A DNA stretch of 64,000 nucleotides from Shewanella sp. NIFS-20-20 (GTDB lineage: Bacteria > Pseudomonadota > Gammaproteobacteria > Enterobacterales > Shewanellaceae): the NCBI RefSeq assembly GCF_019209865.1, contig NZ_JAHUTT010000004.1, forward strand, positions 1 to 64,000, given 5' to 3'. Below the pieces are notes generated by a model, which saw only the letters and a list, made by a program, of their open reading frames with translations, did no database searches and was not told the origin of the DNA. Positions 54,181-63,657 of this stretch are shown piece by piece (within the stretch, counting starts at the first letter, position 1; every line of letters starts with the position of its first letter). The translations under genes and the position numbers were made by a program.

Positions 54181-55893
54181 TTATTCCAGTGAGTAAGAAA
54201 TGCCGTCGGCGTAATATTCTGTGTTGAGTTGTTGACCCTTGCTATAAAACTTGATGCTTTTTAAGGAACCATCGAGGTAAAACTCGTAGAACTTACCGTC
54301 GAACTCTCCCTGTGAATTAAAGGTGACTTGGCCCAAGAGGTAGCCTTGCGGTGAGGTAGATTGCCATTGGCCAGTCTTGAGCCCAGCGTGATATTGGCCT
54401 GATCACACGGAGTCATCCCAAAAAAAGGTATTTTCAATCCAGTGGCCATGACGCTGGCCATTGACGTATCGGCCTTTGAGCACGACGTTAGCCTGGGGGT
54501 CGCGATGGATCCATTCGCCGCTGGGCTCATTATTGTGATAATACTCCTGCTGAACAATTACGCCCTCGGCGGTGATTTGCTGCTGTAAGCCATGTTTTTG
54601 GCCTTGCTGATTGTAGTGACTCAGGGTCACGGTTTGGTCTTCATCTTGTCTCTTCCAAGTGCCCACGGCAATATTGTCGCGATATTGACCTTGTGACCAC
54701 ACCATGCCGCTATCATCAATATGTTGATAAGTGCCATGTTTCTTTCCGTGTTTCATCTGCGTGGTGATCATCTCATAGCGATTGAGGTACTCAGAGAATG
54801 AGCGGATCAGTTGCTGACCATGGCGTTGATTGTCTTGATATTGATAGCGGCTGATGATTTCGCCATTCAGATAGGTTTCAACTAAGCGGTAACCGCTAAC
54901 AAAATTTTCGCGTCGATAATTGTCGAGGACGCCATCGACATAGTGGCTTTGCTCGTAATGGGTTTTGTCTTGGCCTTGATAGCGGGTTGTTTCGTAGCGT
55001 AAGCGTTGGTTGTTGGCATTGGTGACTTCTAATCGGATCAGTCGACCTTGAGGATCATACTCGCTGACGGTGGTTTTCTTGCTGGCACGGCTGTATTTTG
55101 TATGGGTACCCTGCGGAATATTGTGATGATACTGGCCATGTTCTTGCAGCGCTCCGGTGGTATCGTAAAGCCAAAATTCGCCATGTTTTTTGTCATCTTT
55201 ATATTGAAAATGGCTACTAAGTTGGCCATTTATCCAGGTTTTTTTATCACCGTTAAGCTTGCCATCAATCACTTGCGATTCATGCTGCAGTTGGCCATCG
55301 TCAGTAAATACTTGGTTTGAGCCGCTGCCACTGTGGTAGGTCCTTGTCATGAGTTGACCATTATCATGGTAGCGCTCTTCTACTCCCTGTTGTTGGCCCG
55401 CTTGAAACTGGCTAATGACCTCAATGTTGCCATTGGCATAATAGGTTGTCTGCTGGCCATGCCATTGACCTTGTTGATAATGACATTCACATTCAAGGCT
55501 GCCATCTTCACGGTAAATGGTGATGGCGCCATGGCGCTGGCCCTCGGCATTGCGATGGCCTTGTTCCCACACCTTGCCATTGGCATAAAAAAAACGGTAA
55601 TCGCCGACGAGGGTTCTATTTTCAAAGGAATCACCTCGCGCCATACCTTCAAAGAATACGGTGTCAGCGTCTTGATAAAAGAGCGTGAGCGGGAAAGTAT
55701 TATCTTTTATATCAACAGTTTGCTTAAGATAATATGGTGAGCCTTGCTCACTGGGTTGTAGTCGCCACTCTTGATCTAAGAAAATCTTCTCATGTTGATT
55801 TTTATCAAGGTTCTCCGCCGCTAACGCCGAGACTAAGATGCTTGATAGGCCTATGAGTAGCCAGATTCGTAGTACATTTTGGCGCCTATTCAT
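54181..55893 (-). pseudogene. YwqK/MORN-type repeat protein interrupted by an in-frame TGA
   Basis: The frame from ATG 55893 codes for 496 aa to a TGA at 54403-54405, and the very same frame continues for 73 sense codons to TAA at 54181. The downstream part is clearly related repeat sequence (SGQYHAGLKTGQWQS, EFDGKFYEFYLDGSLKS, TEYYADGI), so the stop looks like a point nonsense change. The protein has a signal peptide (ending ASA-LA near 26) and more than ten YwqK/MORN_2-type repeats of the form YxNGxIExxxxYxxGxxxGxxxxY. Family members include periplasmic repeat proteins annotated as YwqK antitoxins. Its ATG overlaps the upstream lipoprotein stop (ATGA). The 496-aa product may still be stable and exported. 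Confidence 0.85.
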
Positions 55894-58142
55894 GGGGTCG
55901 TTCCATAAGGTAATGGCTTAAAGTCAAAGGAAAATTCGCGACTTATGGGCTCGCCTTTAATGTCGGTGTATTGCACCGCGGCGGCGAAACCACTGACACT
56001 AAGGTATTTGCCGTCGACAAGAAAGCGGGACAAAGGGCTCGGGGTGAAATCAGCCTCTTGCTGCGGTCCTCTGATGGCTAACTGATTGCCATGCTGATCA
56101 AGCACCTTGATAGCATTGATAAATTGACGGGCGTCAGCATGGAGCCGTTCGGCGGTTAACCAAGGACTAACGTCAATTAACCAAGGGGTGTCATTGGCAG
56201 CAAGTTGGCGATGGATGATGTCGGTCGTTCCTTGGCAATGGATAGTGAATGTCACCGACTTATCGTAAAAAAAACGCCTAATGCCATCGTCAGTCATTAA
56301 ATCCCAACGTACATCTTGGGCCACAAGCTCGGATTGGTTCTCGGCAAATACGACCGGATTACCTGCTTCGGTAAAGCCTTGGTTTATTTCAACGCGACAT
56401 ACCTGAGCCATCATTGGGCTCAGCCACAGACTAAGATCATGGCCGCTAGCAGAGTAAGGGCTGAGCTCATCGAGAGTTGCTGGTGGTGTCTGTGACGGTG
56501 GATTGGCAAAGAACGAGCTATCAGCGCGGGTGGCATAGTCGACAATATCAATCGTTAGGGGGGGGGGGGTTAGCTTAGCGACATACTCTTGCTCGGTGAC
56601 AAAACGAATGGTTGCTGTATCGGTTTGAGCGACATCAGGGCTGAGTAAGTTCATGGTCAGCTGCGCTGGGGTTTCGGTCAAGTTGAGCTCGATGCGATTA
56701 CGTATCCAACCTAAATACCTAATAAAATCAATGCCAATGGCATCGCTGTCTGATAGCCATTGAGGTATATCAGTGAGTGGAATAGGTTTGATGCGAAACT
56801 GGCCTTGAAGCTCGGAGAGATCGAGCCGCACCTTGGTATGTGGATCGTGACTTATATTGATGGCGTAGCTGTGTTGCTTGGCATCAAGCACGCTGACGCT
56901 GATTTCGATGCCATCTTGGCTTACCCCATGCTTGAGCCACTCCGAGATGGGCTTAGCTACTGAGGTGGTTTGGTAGGGGGTGAATTCAAGCGTGGCGTCT
57001 AAGGCGGTCATGGCGGGAGCGGGGTGCTCGAGGCTTGCTGTTAAACTGTGTCTGGCAAACTCGGCATTGACGCGAGTGTCGAACAGCTGGTGAGTGTAGT
57101 TAAGTTGTTGCTCTTCCCCTGAAACAAGCTGGGCTGTTAACTGCTTGATACGGAGAGTTAGCGGGGAAAAATTATCCTGAAAACCGCCAAAGAGAGTTAA
57201 TTCTAGCTCAGCGTCTTGTTTTGAAGGGTGGAAAATACCATAGGTAGTCACGAGTGCAGGCGATGACGGGGTCACTGGTGTTGGTGTTATGGTGGGTAGC
57301 GGCAAATCTAATGGACTGGATTCAAGCAAGTGGCCTGCGCTACTTTCCCAAAAGTAGCTGCCATCTTGGCTGGTCTCAGGCAGCATGGCGAAACGGCCTA
57401 TTATCACACTGTTGTCCAACGGCGATAGCTGCGTGCGGGTAATCATCACCATGGCATTGAGCCAACCACTGTGCCTATCGACCCGATACTCGGCATAGAG
57501 ATTGGGGTAGTCTTGGCGGTCGGTAGTGATCTCATAAGACCATGTCAGTTCATCATCGGTTTGCGCGATAAGTTTGATGTTAGCTTGGGGCCAAGCATGA
57601 CGATTAGCTTCAGGCGGTAATGCCAGCGGCATGTGCGCATTCACTACGGTCGGTGGGATCAGGATCATGTTCTTGGCTTGAGCGGTGAGGATGTCGGCAT
57701 TGATACGCGGATGTTGTTGGGGCAGGGTGTTGCTGCTAACACTCACTAATTCACTATCGCTGAGATTAATGCTGAACTGAAACCCTTGGCGGAAGAAATT
57801 CGCAAGCTTAAAGGTATCTTGATGCGGCGAGCGTGTGCTGATGCTCGCCTGCAAATGATCGGAGGTATATTCCAGCATCAAAGGTGTCACCTCAAAATTG
57901 AGGGTGAGCTCATCTCGGCTAGCGACTCGATATTCAACGAGGGCTCGACCTCGCGATAAAGCGCTTGGGACTTGATCTATGCTATCCAACTGCTCACTCA
58001 TGGCACTATAGACCTGATAGCGACGACTCTCGCCGGGTGACGCATCAAAGTTGACGTTATCTATGGCGGCGGTGGCGCTTGGCTGGCAGCCGCTGAGGAG
58101 TCCGCTGATAATCAATATCAGCAGTAAACTTAGCTTGGACAT
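55890..58142 (-). CDS. 750-aa lipoprotein with internal 12-base poly-C tract
   Basis: From ATG 58142 the precursor has a lipobox LLSGC (Cys19) and a long mainly beta mature part with no recognised domain. It is paralogous over most of its N-terminal two thirds to the lipoprotein at 28875-30392. The coding strand contains twelve C in a row (56558-56569 on the + strand as G), encoding Pro-Pro-Pro near residue 527. A one-base slip would remove about 220 C-terminal residues and separate translation from the next gene, whose ATG overlaps this stop. Function unknown; envelope location inferred. Confidence 0.8.
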   Translation of the reverse strand: MSKLSLLLILIISGLLSGCQPSATAAIDNVNFDASPGESRRYQVYSAMSEQLDSIDQVPSALSRGRALVEYRVASRDELTLNFEVTPLMLEYTSDHLQASISTRSPHQDTFKLANFFRQGFQFSINLSDSELVSVSSNTLPQQHPRINADILTAQAKNMILIPPTVVNAHMPLALPPEANRHAWPQANIKLIAQTDDELTWSYEITTDRQDYPNLYAEYRVDRHSGWLNAMVMITRTQLSPLDNSVIIGRFAMLPETSQDGSYFWESSAGHLLESSPLDLPLPTITPTPVTPSSPALVTTYGIFHPSKQDAELELTLFGGFQDNFSPLTLRIKQLTAQLVSGEEQQLNYTHQLFDTRVNAEFARHSLTASLEHPAPAMTALDATLEFTPYQTTSVAKPISEWLKHGVSQDGIEISVSVLDAKQHSYAINISHDPHTKVRLDLSELQGQFRIKPIPLTDIPQWLSDSDAIGIDFIRYLGWIRNRIELNLTETPAQLTMNLLSPDVAQTDTATIRFVTEQEYVAKLTPPPLTIDIVDYATRADSSFFANPPSQTPPATLDELSPYSASGHDLSLWLSPMMAQVCRVEINQGFTEAGNPVVFAENQSELVAQDVRWDLMTDDGIRRFFYDKSVTFTIHCQGTTDIIHRQLAANDTPWLIDVSPWLTAERLHADARQFINAIKVLDQHGNQLAIRGPQQEADFTPSPLSRFLVDGKYLSVSGFAAAVQYTDIKGEPISREFSFDFKPLPYGTTP
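56558..56569 (-). repeat. Homopolymeric 12-base tract within a lipoprotein gene
   Basis: Twelve consecutive G on the + strand (C on the coding strand), by far the longest G/C run noticed in the window. The length is in the range that undergoes slipped-strand change in known phase-variable genes. Confidence 0.9.
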
Positions 58143-58449
58143 AGATAACAAAATGGAGCGTCCTCAATTATTAACTGCTTACCACTGAGGTTGAAGCGAG
58201 CGAGTAAAGAATTAACAGCATGATTAATAGGCTTTTTACATTGATTACTGCTGAGCGATTGCATTTCAAAAGTAGCAATGACTCCAACAGCCAGCAACAA
58301 TGAGTCTTTATGTTGCTTGAATGTTGCCGCAAGTTCAAGGTTAATTAACAAACATTAAGGGGATGGCGCGAGCTGCAATCGCGCGGGGGAAGTCGTCATT
58401 TAGATAAAAAAAAGCGAAGCTTACGCTTCGCTTTTATTGTGCTTAGGGC
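58143..58449. other. Intergenic region between lipoprotein cassette and pepA
   Basis: 307 bp. The right end carries the pepA terminator. The left part should contain the cassette promoter; a 73-codon open frame at 58130-58351 has no start signal or family similarity and is not called. Confidence 0.5.
58406..58435 (-). terminator. Terminator of pepA
   Basis: Eleven-bp stem (58410-58420 with 58425-58435) and four-base loop, preceded by a run of A that gives eight U for the leftward transcript. Confidence 0.9.
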
Positions 58450-59958
58450 TTATTCGTCGTTAGCCACACCCGCACGATTGAGCACGAATTGGGTCAGGAT
58501 AGGCACTGGGCGACCGGTTGAGCCTTTATTGGCTCCACTGTTCCAGGCTGTCCCGGCAACGTCAATATGTGCCCAATGGTATTTCTTCGCAAACCGAGAT
58601 AAGAAACAGGCTGCGGTAATCGAACCCGCTGGGCGACCACCGAGGTTAGTCATATCGGCAAATGGGCTTTCGAGCATGTCTTGATATTCATCCCATAATG
58701 GCATGCGCCAGGCGCGGTCACCACTTTGCTCGCCGGCATTTAGCAGTTCGTGAGCCAATGGATTATGACCTGAGAACAATCCCGACGCATGCTTGCCTAA
58801 GGCAATCACACATGCCCCTGTTAAGGTGGCAGTATCAATCACAACCTCAGGGTCGAAGCGCTCAACATAGGTTAAAACATCACACAGCACCAAACGGCCT
58901 TCAGCATCGGTATTTAATACTTCAACGGTTTGACCTGACATGGTCGTTAAAATGTCACCTGGGCGATACGCGTTACCCGCAGGCATATTTTCACAACCCG
59001 CCAAAATGGCGATGACATTAATAGACAGATTAAGCTCACAAATGGCCTTCATGGTACCAATCACACCGGCGGCGCCACCCATGTCATATTTCATCTCGTC
59101 CATCGCCTCACCAGGCTTGAGAGAAATACCACCAGAGTCGAAGGTTAAGCCTTTACCGATCAGCACAATTGGCTTATCGGTGGCATTGGTTGCTCCGCGA
59201 TATTCCATGACGGTCATAATGGATTCATTGGCGCTACCACGGCCCACGGCCAAGTAGGAATTCATGCCTAAATCCGCCATTTGCTCTTCACCGACAGTGG
59301 TCACGGCCAATTGCGGGTACAACTCAGCCATTTGACGTGCTTGAGAAGCTAAATAGGCAGGGTTGCAAATATTCGGCGGCATATTGGCAACATCACGGCA
59401 TAAATGCATACCGGCCGACACGGCATTGCCATGATCAATGGCGCGCTCACCCACGGTTAATTCGCGACGGGTTGGCACATTGAACACTAACTTGCGCAGT
59501 GGGCGGCGATGTTCGCCTTTACGAGTTTTTAAGGCGTCAAAGGTATAAAGGCTGTTATTGGTGGTTTCAACCGCTTGGCGAACCTTCCAATAGGTATCAC
59601 GCCCTTTGACATGTAATTCGGTCAAGAAACACACGGCTTCCATTGAGCCGGTTTCATTCAGGGTGTTGATAGTTTTAGCGATAATTTGCTTGTATTGGCG
59701 TTCATCAAGTTCACGCTCTTTACCGCAGCCGACCAGCAAGACTCGCTCACTGAGGACATTAGGCACATGATGCAGCAATAACATTTGGCCTGGCTTACCT
59801 TCAAGATCGCCACGACGCAGCAGATTAGAAATGTATCCTTCACTAATTTTATCCAGCTGCTCTGCAATCCCCGACAATCGGCGAGGTTCATAAACACCAA
59901 CAACGATACAGGCTGAACGTTGTTTTTCTGGGCTGCCGCTCTTTACACTAAACTCCAT
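58450..59958 (-). CDS. pepA: Leucyl aminopeptidase (M17)
   Basis: Cytosolic manganese/zinc exopeptidase of 502 aa (ATG 59958, AGGAG upstream). The M17 signature [10 protein letters not shown] (near 350) and [16 protein letters not shown] (near 265, metal and substrate ligands) are intact. E. coli PepA also acts as an accessory DNA-binding protein in Xer recombination and carAB control. Terminator at 58406; the operon link to holC and valS known elsewhere is broken here. Confidence 0.97.
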   Translation of the reverse strand: MEFSVKSGSPEKQRSACIVVGVYEPRRLSGIAEQLDKISEGYISNLLRRGDLEGKPGQMLLLHHVPNVLSERVLLVGCGKERELDERQYKQIIAKTINTLNETGSMEAVCFLTELHVKGRDTYWKVRQAVETTNNSLYTFDALKTRKGEHRRPLRKLVFNVPTRRELTVGERAIDHGNAVSAGMHLCRDVANMPPNICNPAYLASQARQMAELYPQLAVTTVGEEQMADLGMNSYLAVGRGSANESIMTVMEYRGATNATDKPIVLIGKGLTFDSGGISLKPGEAMDEMKYDMGGAAGVIGTMKAICELNLSINVIAILAGCENMPAGNAYRPGDILTTMSGQTVEVLNTDAEGRLVLCDVLTYVERFDPEVVIDTATLTGACVIALGKHASGLFSGHNPLAHELLNAGEQSGDRAWRMPLWDEYQDMLESPFADMTNLGGRPAGSITAACFLSRFAKKYHWAHIDVAGTAWNSGANKGSTGRPVPILTQFVLNRAGVANDE

Positions 59959-60310
59959 GAGCACTCCTAGATTCTTAAAGACAAATTTTTATATTTATTG
60001 GATAATGCCACTTTACACCCAAAAGTAAGCGCAAGTGGTTTGCTTGGCATTGTGCAAGTATAACATCACTGACCTAGCGGTTTTATGTTGCTCAACAGTA
60101 CCATGCCCAAGTTGGCTATGGAGTTTGTTGCTAGACGCTGCTAGGCTTGTATCAAGTCGAGATATCGTCTTAATTTTTAGCGCTAATTGAAGCAAAAAAT
60201 ATCGCTTCATTTTCATTGATGCTGGTCAGAAAACTATCAAAAGTAGACAGTTTACATGAAAGTTTAGCTGATACCAGTAAAAAGATAAGTTTAAACACCG
60301 GATCCTGCCT
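59959..60310. other. Divergent promoter region of pepA and lptF
   Basis: 352 bp with no gene. This arrangement (pepA leftward, lptFG rightward) is the conserved gammaproteobacterial one. I cannot place promoter boxes with confidence. Confidence 0.5.
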
Positions 60311-61423
60311 GTGATTGTATTTAGATATCTGATTCGAGAAGTTTTAAAGGCGCAAATTGCGGTACTGTCTGTCCTCTTGACTATCTTTATTAGCCAACAT
60401 TTCGTGCGTGTACTGGCTGATGCCTCTGATGGTGAATTCCCCGCATCTCTAGTGATGACTCTGCTTGCCTTAAATTTGCCCAATTTAGCGGTGTTGCTGC
60501 TGCCCTTAAGCTTGTTTCTCGGCATTTTGTTGGCCCATGGCCGCATGTATGCAGAAAATGAGATGGTGGTATTTCATGGCGTTGGGGTCAGTGAATGGTA
60601 TGTGACGCGCGTGACGCTCTTATTGGTCTTTGCCAATATGCTGATCACAGGTTACCTGTCCTTATACGTCAACCCTTGGGCAGAAGAGCAACAAAACCAA
60701 GTGATGGAGCAAGCGCAGGCCGAAGCTGGCTTAGCCGCCTTGGTTCAAGGTCGGTTCCAAACCAGCCCCGATGGTCGAGCGGTTCTATTCGTTGAAGAAA
60801 TCAACAAAGACAATAGCTTGAAAAATGTATTTGTCGCGCAAATGCCAGATCCAAAAGATGAGTCTGGCTTGACGGATCTGGTGGTGTCTGCCGGTGGCAA
60901 GGTGATTGAAGAAGCCTCTGGAAGCCAGACATTGAAATTAGATCACGGCGTACGTTATCAAATTCCAGCCACGGCTGCCGACTACCAAATCATTAACTTT
61001 GGTGGCTATGGCATGCAGATTAAGGAGCAAGAAGTGGATCAGCGCCGCCGGAAAATGTCGGCCTTGCCGGTTTCTGAGCTGCTGGCATTAAATACCCCAG
61101 ATGCCATTGCTGAATTCAATTGGCGTTTAGCGATTCCCATTTCTATTCCTCTGTTGACCCTGATCGCGGTGCCGTTGGCTCGGGTCAATGTTCGTCAAGG
61201 GAAATTTGCCAAGATGTTCCCTGCTATCTTATTGTATTTAGGCTATTTTGGCTTAATGGTCGCCGGTCGAAAGGCATTAGAAGATGAGGTCATTCCCAGT
61301 GAGTTAGGCATGTGGTGGATCCACTTGTCGGCATTGGTGATGGGCTTGCTTTTGCTCGGTAAAGAACGCAGCACCGGGATTAAATTGATCAATATTTTGA
61401 AGCGTAACAAGGTGGCCTCATGA
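60311..61423 (+). CDS. lptF: LPS export ABC transporter permease LptF
   Basis: Inner-membrane permease of the LptB2FG extractor. The 370-aa protein has six helices in two groups of three around a periplasmic beta-jellyroll (about 130-270). The GTG start is supported by alignment with the E. coli N-terminus (IxxRYLxRExLKxQ). It ends in an ATGA overlap with lptG. Confidence 0.96.
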   Translation: MIVFRYLIREVLKAQIAVLSVLLTIFISQHFVRVLADASDGEFPASLVMTLLALNLPNLAVLLLPLSLFLGILLAHGRMYAENEMVVFHGVGVSEWYVTRVTLLLVFANMLITGYLSLYVNPWAEEQQNQVMEQAQAEAGLAALVQGRFQTSPDGRAVLFVEEINKDNSLKNVFVAQMPDPKDESGLTDLVVSAGGKVIEEASGSQTLKLDHGVRYQIPATAADYQIINFGGYGMQIKEQEVDQRRRKMSALPVSELLALNTPDAIAEFNWRLAIPISIPLLTLIAVPLARVNVRQGKFAKMFPAILLYLGYFGLMVAGRKALEDEVIPSELGMWWIHLSALVMGLLLLGKERSTGIKLINILKRNKVAS

Positions 61424-62478
61424 AGATTCTGGATCTCTATATTGCCAGGGTGATATTGAGTACATCGGCGCTATGTTTGCTGGTGCTAACCGGTCTGTCG
61501 GGCATTATCAAGTGGGTCGATCAACTGCGCAATGTCGGCAAAGGTGCCTACACCATGATGGATGCCGGTGTGTACGTGTTGTTTATGGTCCCGAGCGACA
61601 TTGAAATGTTTTTCCCGATGGCAGTGCTGCTCGGCGCATTGATCGGTATGGGAATGCTCGCCTCTAATTCTGAATTGGTGGTGATGCAAGCGTCAGGCTT
61701 GTCGCGGCTGCAAATTACCTTGTCGGCGATGAAAACTGCCGTGCCATTAATGATTTTAGTCATGGCGCTGGGTGAATGGGTCGCACCGGTGGCTGAACAA
61801 AAAGCCAATGATTTAAAAACCAGTCAAATTTCTGGGGGCAGTTTAATTAAATCCCATCGCGGCATTTGGGCTAAAGATGGCGACTTTTTTGTCAATATTG
61901 GCGAGATTAAACAGTTAGATGAATTAGCCAATGTCACCTTGTATCGCTTTGATGACAAGCAAGAGTTGACTGAAGTGATCCATGCTGAGCAAGCGGTGTT
62001 TACTGAGGGGCATTGGACTATGGCTAAAGTCAACGAAACCCAAGTGTCAGATGCCAACATTGGCCAATCTAAATTGGCGACCAAGGTGTGGCAATCCACC
62101 TTAACCCCTGACAAGCTCAGTGTGGTGTCGGTCAAACCCGAAGCATTATCGATTTCTGGGCTGGTGGATTATCTCGATTACCTTAAGATCAACCATCAAG
62201 ACTCCAGCCGTTATGAATTGGCTTTATGGCGTAAAGTGATGCAGCCGGTGACGATAGCCGTGATGATGTTAGTGGCGTTGTCGTTTGTGTTTGGCCCATT
62301 ACGGACAGTGACCATGGGCGCTCGGGTATTGCTGGGGGTGGTGGCTGGGTTCAGTTTTTATATCAGCAATGAAATCTTTGGGCCAATGAGTTTAGTGTAT
62401 AACTTGCCGGCGGCTTTAGGCGCCATCGCTCCGAGTGTGCTATTTACCGGCATTGCTTTCTATTTTATCAGACGTTAA
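61420..62478 (+). CDS. lptG: LPS export ABC transporter permease LptG
   Basis: Second permease of LptB2FG, 352 aa, with the same 3 + jellyroll + 3 helix plan. Conserved LSGIIKWVDQLR near 25-36 and VMQASGLSRLQI near 87-98 (coupling helix facing LptB). Start overlaps the lptF stop by four bases, which ensures equal synthesis. Confidence 0.96.
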   Translation: MKILDLYIARVILSTSALCLLVLTGLSGIIKWVDQLRNVGKGAYTMMDAGVYVLFMVPSDIEMFFPMAVLLGALIGMGMLASNSELVVMQASGLSRLQITLSAMKTAVPLMILVMALGEWVAPVAEQKANDLKTSQISGGSLIKSHRGIWAKDGDFFVNIGEIKQLDELANVTLYRFDDKQELTEVIHAEQAVFTEGHWTMAKVNETQVSDANIGQSKLATKVWQSTLTPDKLSVVSVKPEALSISGLVDYLDYLKINHQDSSRYELALWRKVMQPVTIAVMMLVALSFVFGPLRTVTMGARVLLGVVAGFSFYISNEIFGPMSLVYNLPAALGAIAPSVLFTGIAFYFIRR

Positions 62479-62484
62479 TGGCAT

Positions 62485-62512
62485 TAGGGTCAAGCGTACT
62501 CGCTTGACCCTA
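62485..62512. terminator. Hairpin between lptG and RDD gene
   Basis: Perfect 12-bp stem (62485-62496 with 62501-62512) with four-base loop, in a convergent gap; weak T tail. Confidence 0.7.
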
Positions 62513-62518
62513 GTGATA

Positions 62519-63028
62519 TTAGGCACCATGCCAATTGCGCATTTGATTGGCTTCTTTCGATAACACCACCACTTCCGAGCGGGTCATCTTATCTTGCAAC
62601 GCCTGCTTATCGGCGCTGAGTAGTATGCGTAAATTTCCTAGGCCTAATAACGACCATACGACTCGGGCAAAGGCGGTAATAAAACTTAAGGTTTGACCAT
62701 TAGGATGTTGTACCTTGATCCGCCAAGCCCGCATGCCGAGGGTTTGGCCACCTTTACTCCAAAACAAGCTATAAAACATGGCAATAATCAGGGCTAAATA
62801 GCCTTGATAAAGGCTGTGGTATAGCGGTGTCTGATTCAACAGATCTGCCACATGTTGATGCGCCCCCATGCTAATTAGCCCCAGGTTAACCAGTGCTGTG
62901 AATATACCAAAACCGATTGCGCCAGCTAACATATACACGGCAACCGCCAATAATAGGTCGTAAATACAAGCGCCTAAACGGCGGAAAAAGCCTGCCCGCG
63001 GGCAGTTAGCATGTTCAGGGGTAAGCAT
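62519..63028 (-). CDS. RDD-family membrane protein
   Basis: The 169-aa protein has an RDD domain: the N-terminal RRLGACIYDLLL (Arg then Asp in the first helix) and the later GQTLGMRAWRIKV motif. Three hydrophobic helices (about 18-45, 75-92 and 113-132). Function of small RDD proteins is uncertain; some members act as ion exchangers. Last gene of a leftward four-gene group starting beyond the window. Confidence 0.88.
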   Translation of the reverse strand: MLTPEHANCPRAGFFRRLGACIYDLLLAVAVYMLAGAIGFGIFTALVNLGLISMGAHQHVADLLNQTPLYHSLYQGYLALIIAMFYSLFWSKGGQTLGMRAWRIKVQHPNGQTLSFITAFARVVWSLLGLGNLRILLSADKQALQDKMTRSEVVVLSKEANQMRNWHGA

Positions 63029-63042
63029 ACATCATCCTTGTT

Positions 63043-63294
63043 TTAGATCTCGTCGTCATCGCGTACTAGGTAAATACGACCAAAGCCCATGCGGGCAAAC
63101 TCTTTATCGCGAAAGTCTCGCACAGCCGTATTGCCTTTAGAGGTCATGGCAATTTGCTGCTCCATCATCAAGTGGCGCTTTAAATCAATGCCTTCTTCAG
63201 CGGCCGCCGCTTCGTGGGCGTCGTGGTACTTATCGTAAGCAAAATTAATACGTTTGGTCACACCTTTATAGGTGTAGGCAACTTGTCGAGCCAT
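63043..63294 (-). CDS. Small conserved protein, DUF2960-like
   Basis: The 83-aa soluble protein starts MARQVAYTYKG and has an Ala/Glu-rich HEAAAAEEG helix, then an RDFRDKEFARMGF segment. From memory this matches DUF2960, found in marine gammaproteobacteria; confidence in the family is moderate. Ten bases downstream of the DUF486 gene and 14 upstream of the RDD gene. Confidence 0.75.
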   Translation of the reverse strand: MARQVAYTYKGVTKRINFAYDKYHDAHEAAAAEEGIDLKRHLMMEQQIAMTSKGNTAVRDFRDKEFARMGFGRIYLVRDDDEI

Positions 63295-63303
63295 GGTGTT
63301 TCC

Positions 63304-63657
63304 TTAAAACTCACTACGGAAAATAAAATAAACGGCCCCTAAGATACACAGTCCAGCCCACAGGTAATCCAGTTTGAGTGGCTCTTTCATGTAGAAAAAA
63401 GCAAATGGCACAAACAGGCTTAGGGTAATGACTTCTTGCAGTATCTTTAACTGGCCTAAATTCATGACAGTGTAACCGATCCGATTAGCCGGTACTTGTA
63501 ATAAATACTCAAAGAATGCGATGCCCCAGCTGACGAGAGCGGCCACTATCCAAGGCTTGCTGTTGAGATCTTTTAAATGACCATACCAAGCAAACGTCAT
63601 AAATACATTGCTTAGGCACAATAAGCCGATGGTGATAAGCGTAGGTGGTAGTGTCAT
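63304..63657 (-). CDS. DUF486 / DMT-superfamily small membrane protein
   Basis: The 117-aa protein has four helices (about 5-23, 33-50, 66-86 and 96-113), with the DUF486 pattern TFAWYGHLK, EYLLQVPANRIGY and QLKILQEVITL. A small relative of drug/metabolite transporters, probably acting as a dimer. Its start overlaps the stop of the GNAT gene (ATGA). Confidence 0.9.
   Translation of the reverse strand: MTLPPTLITIGLLCLSNVFMTFAWYGHLKDLNSKPWIVAALVSWGIAFFEYLLQVPANRIGYTVMNLGQLKILQEVITLSLFVPFAFFYMKEPLKLDYLWAGLCILGAVYFIFRSEF

Noticed and set aside
54403..54405. Selenocysteine at the in-frame TGA of the YwqK-type gene
   Set aside because: The following 40 bases do not show a convincing bacterial SECIS hairpin, and repeat proteins of this type have no known selenoprotein members. 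A point nonsense change is simpler.
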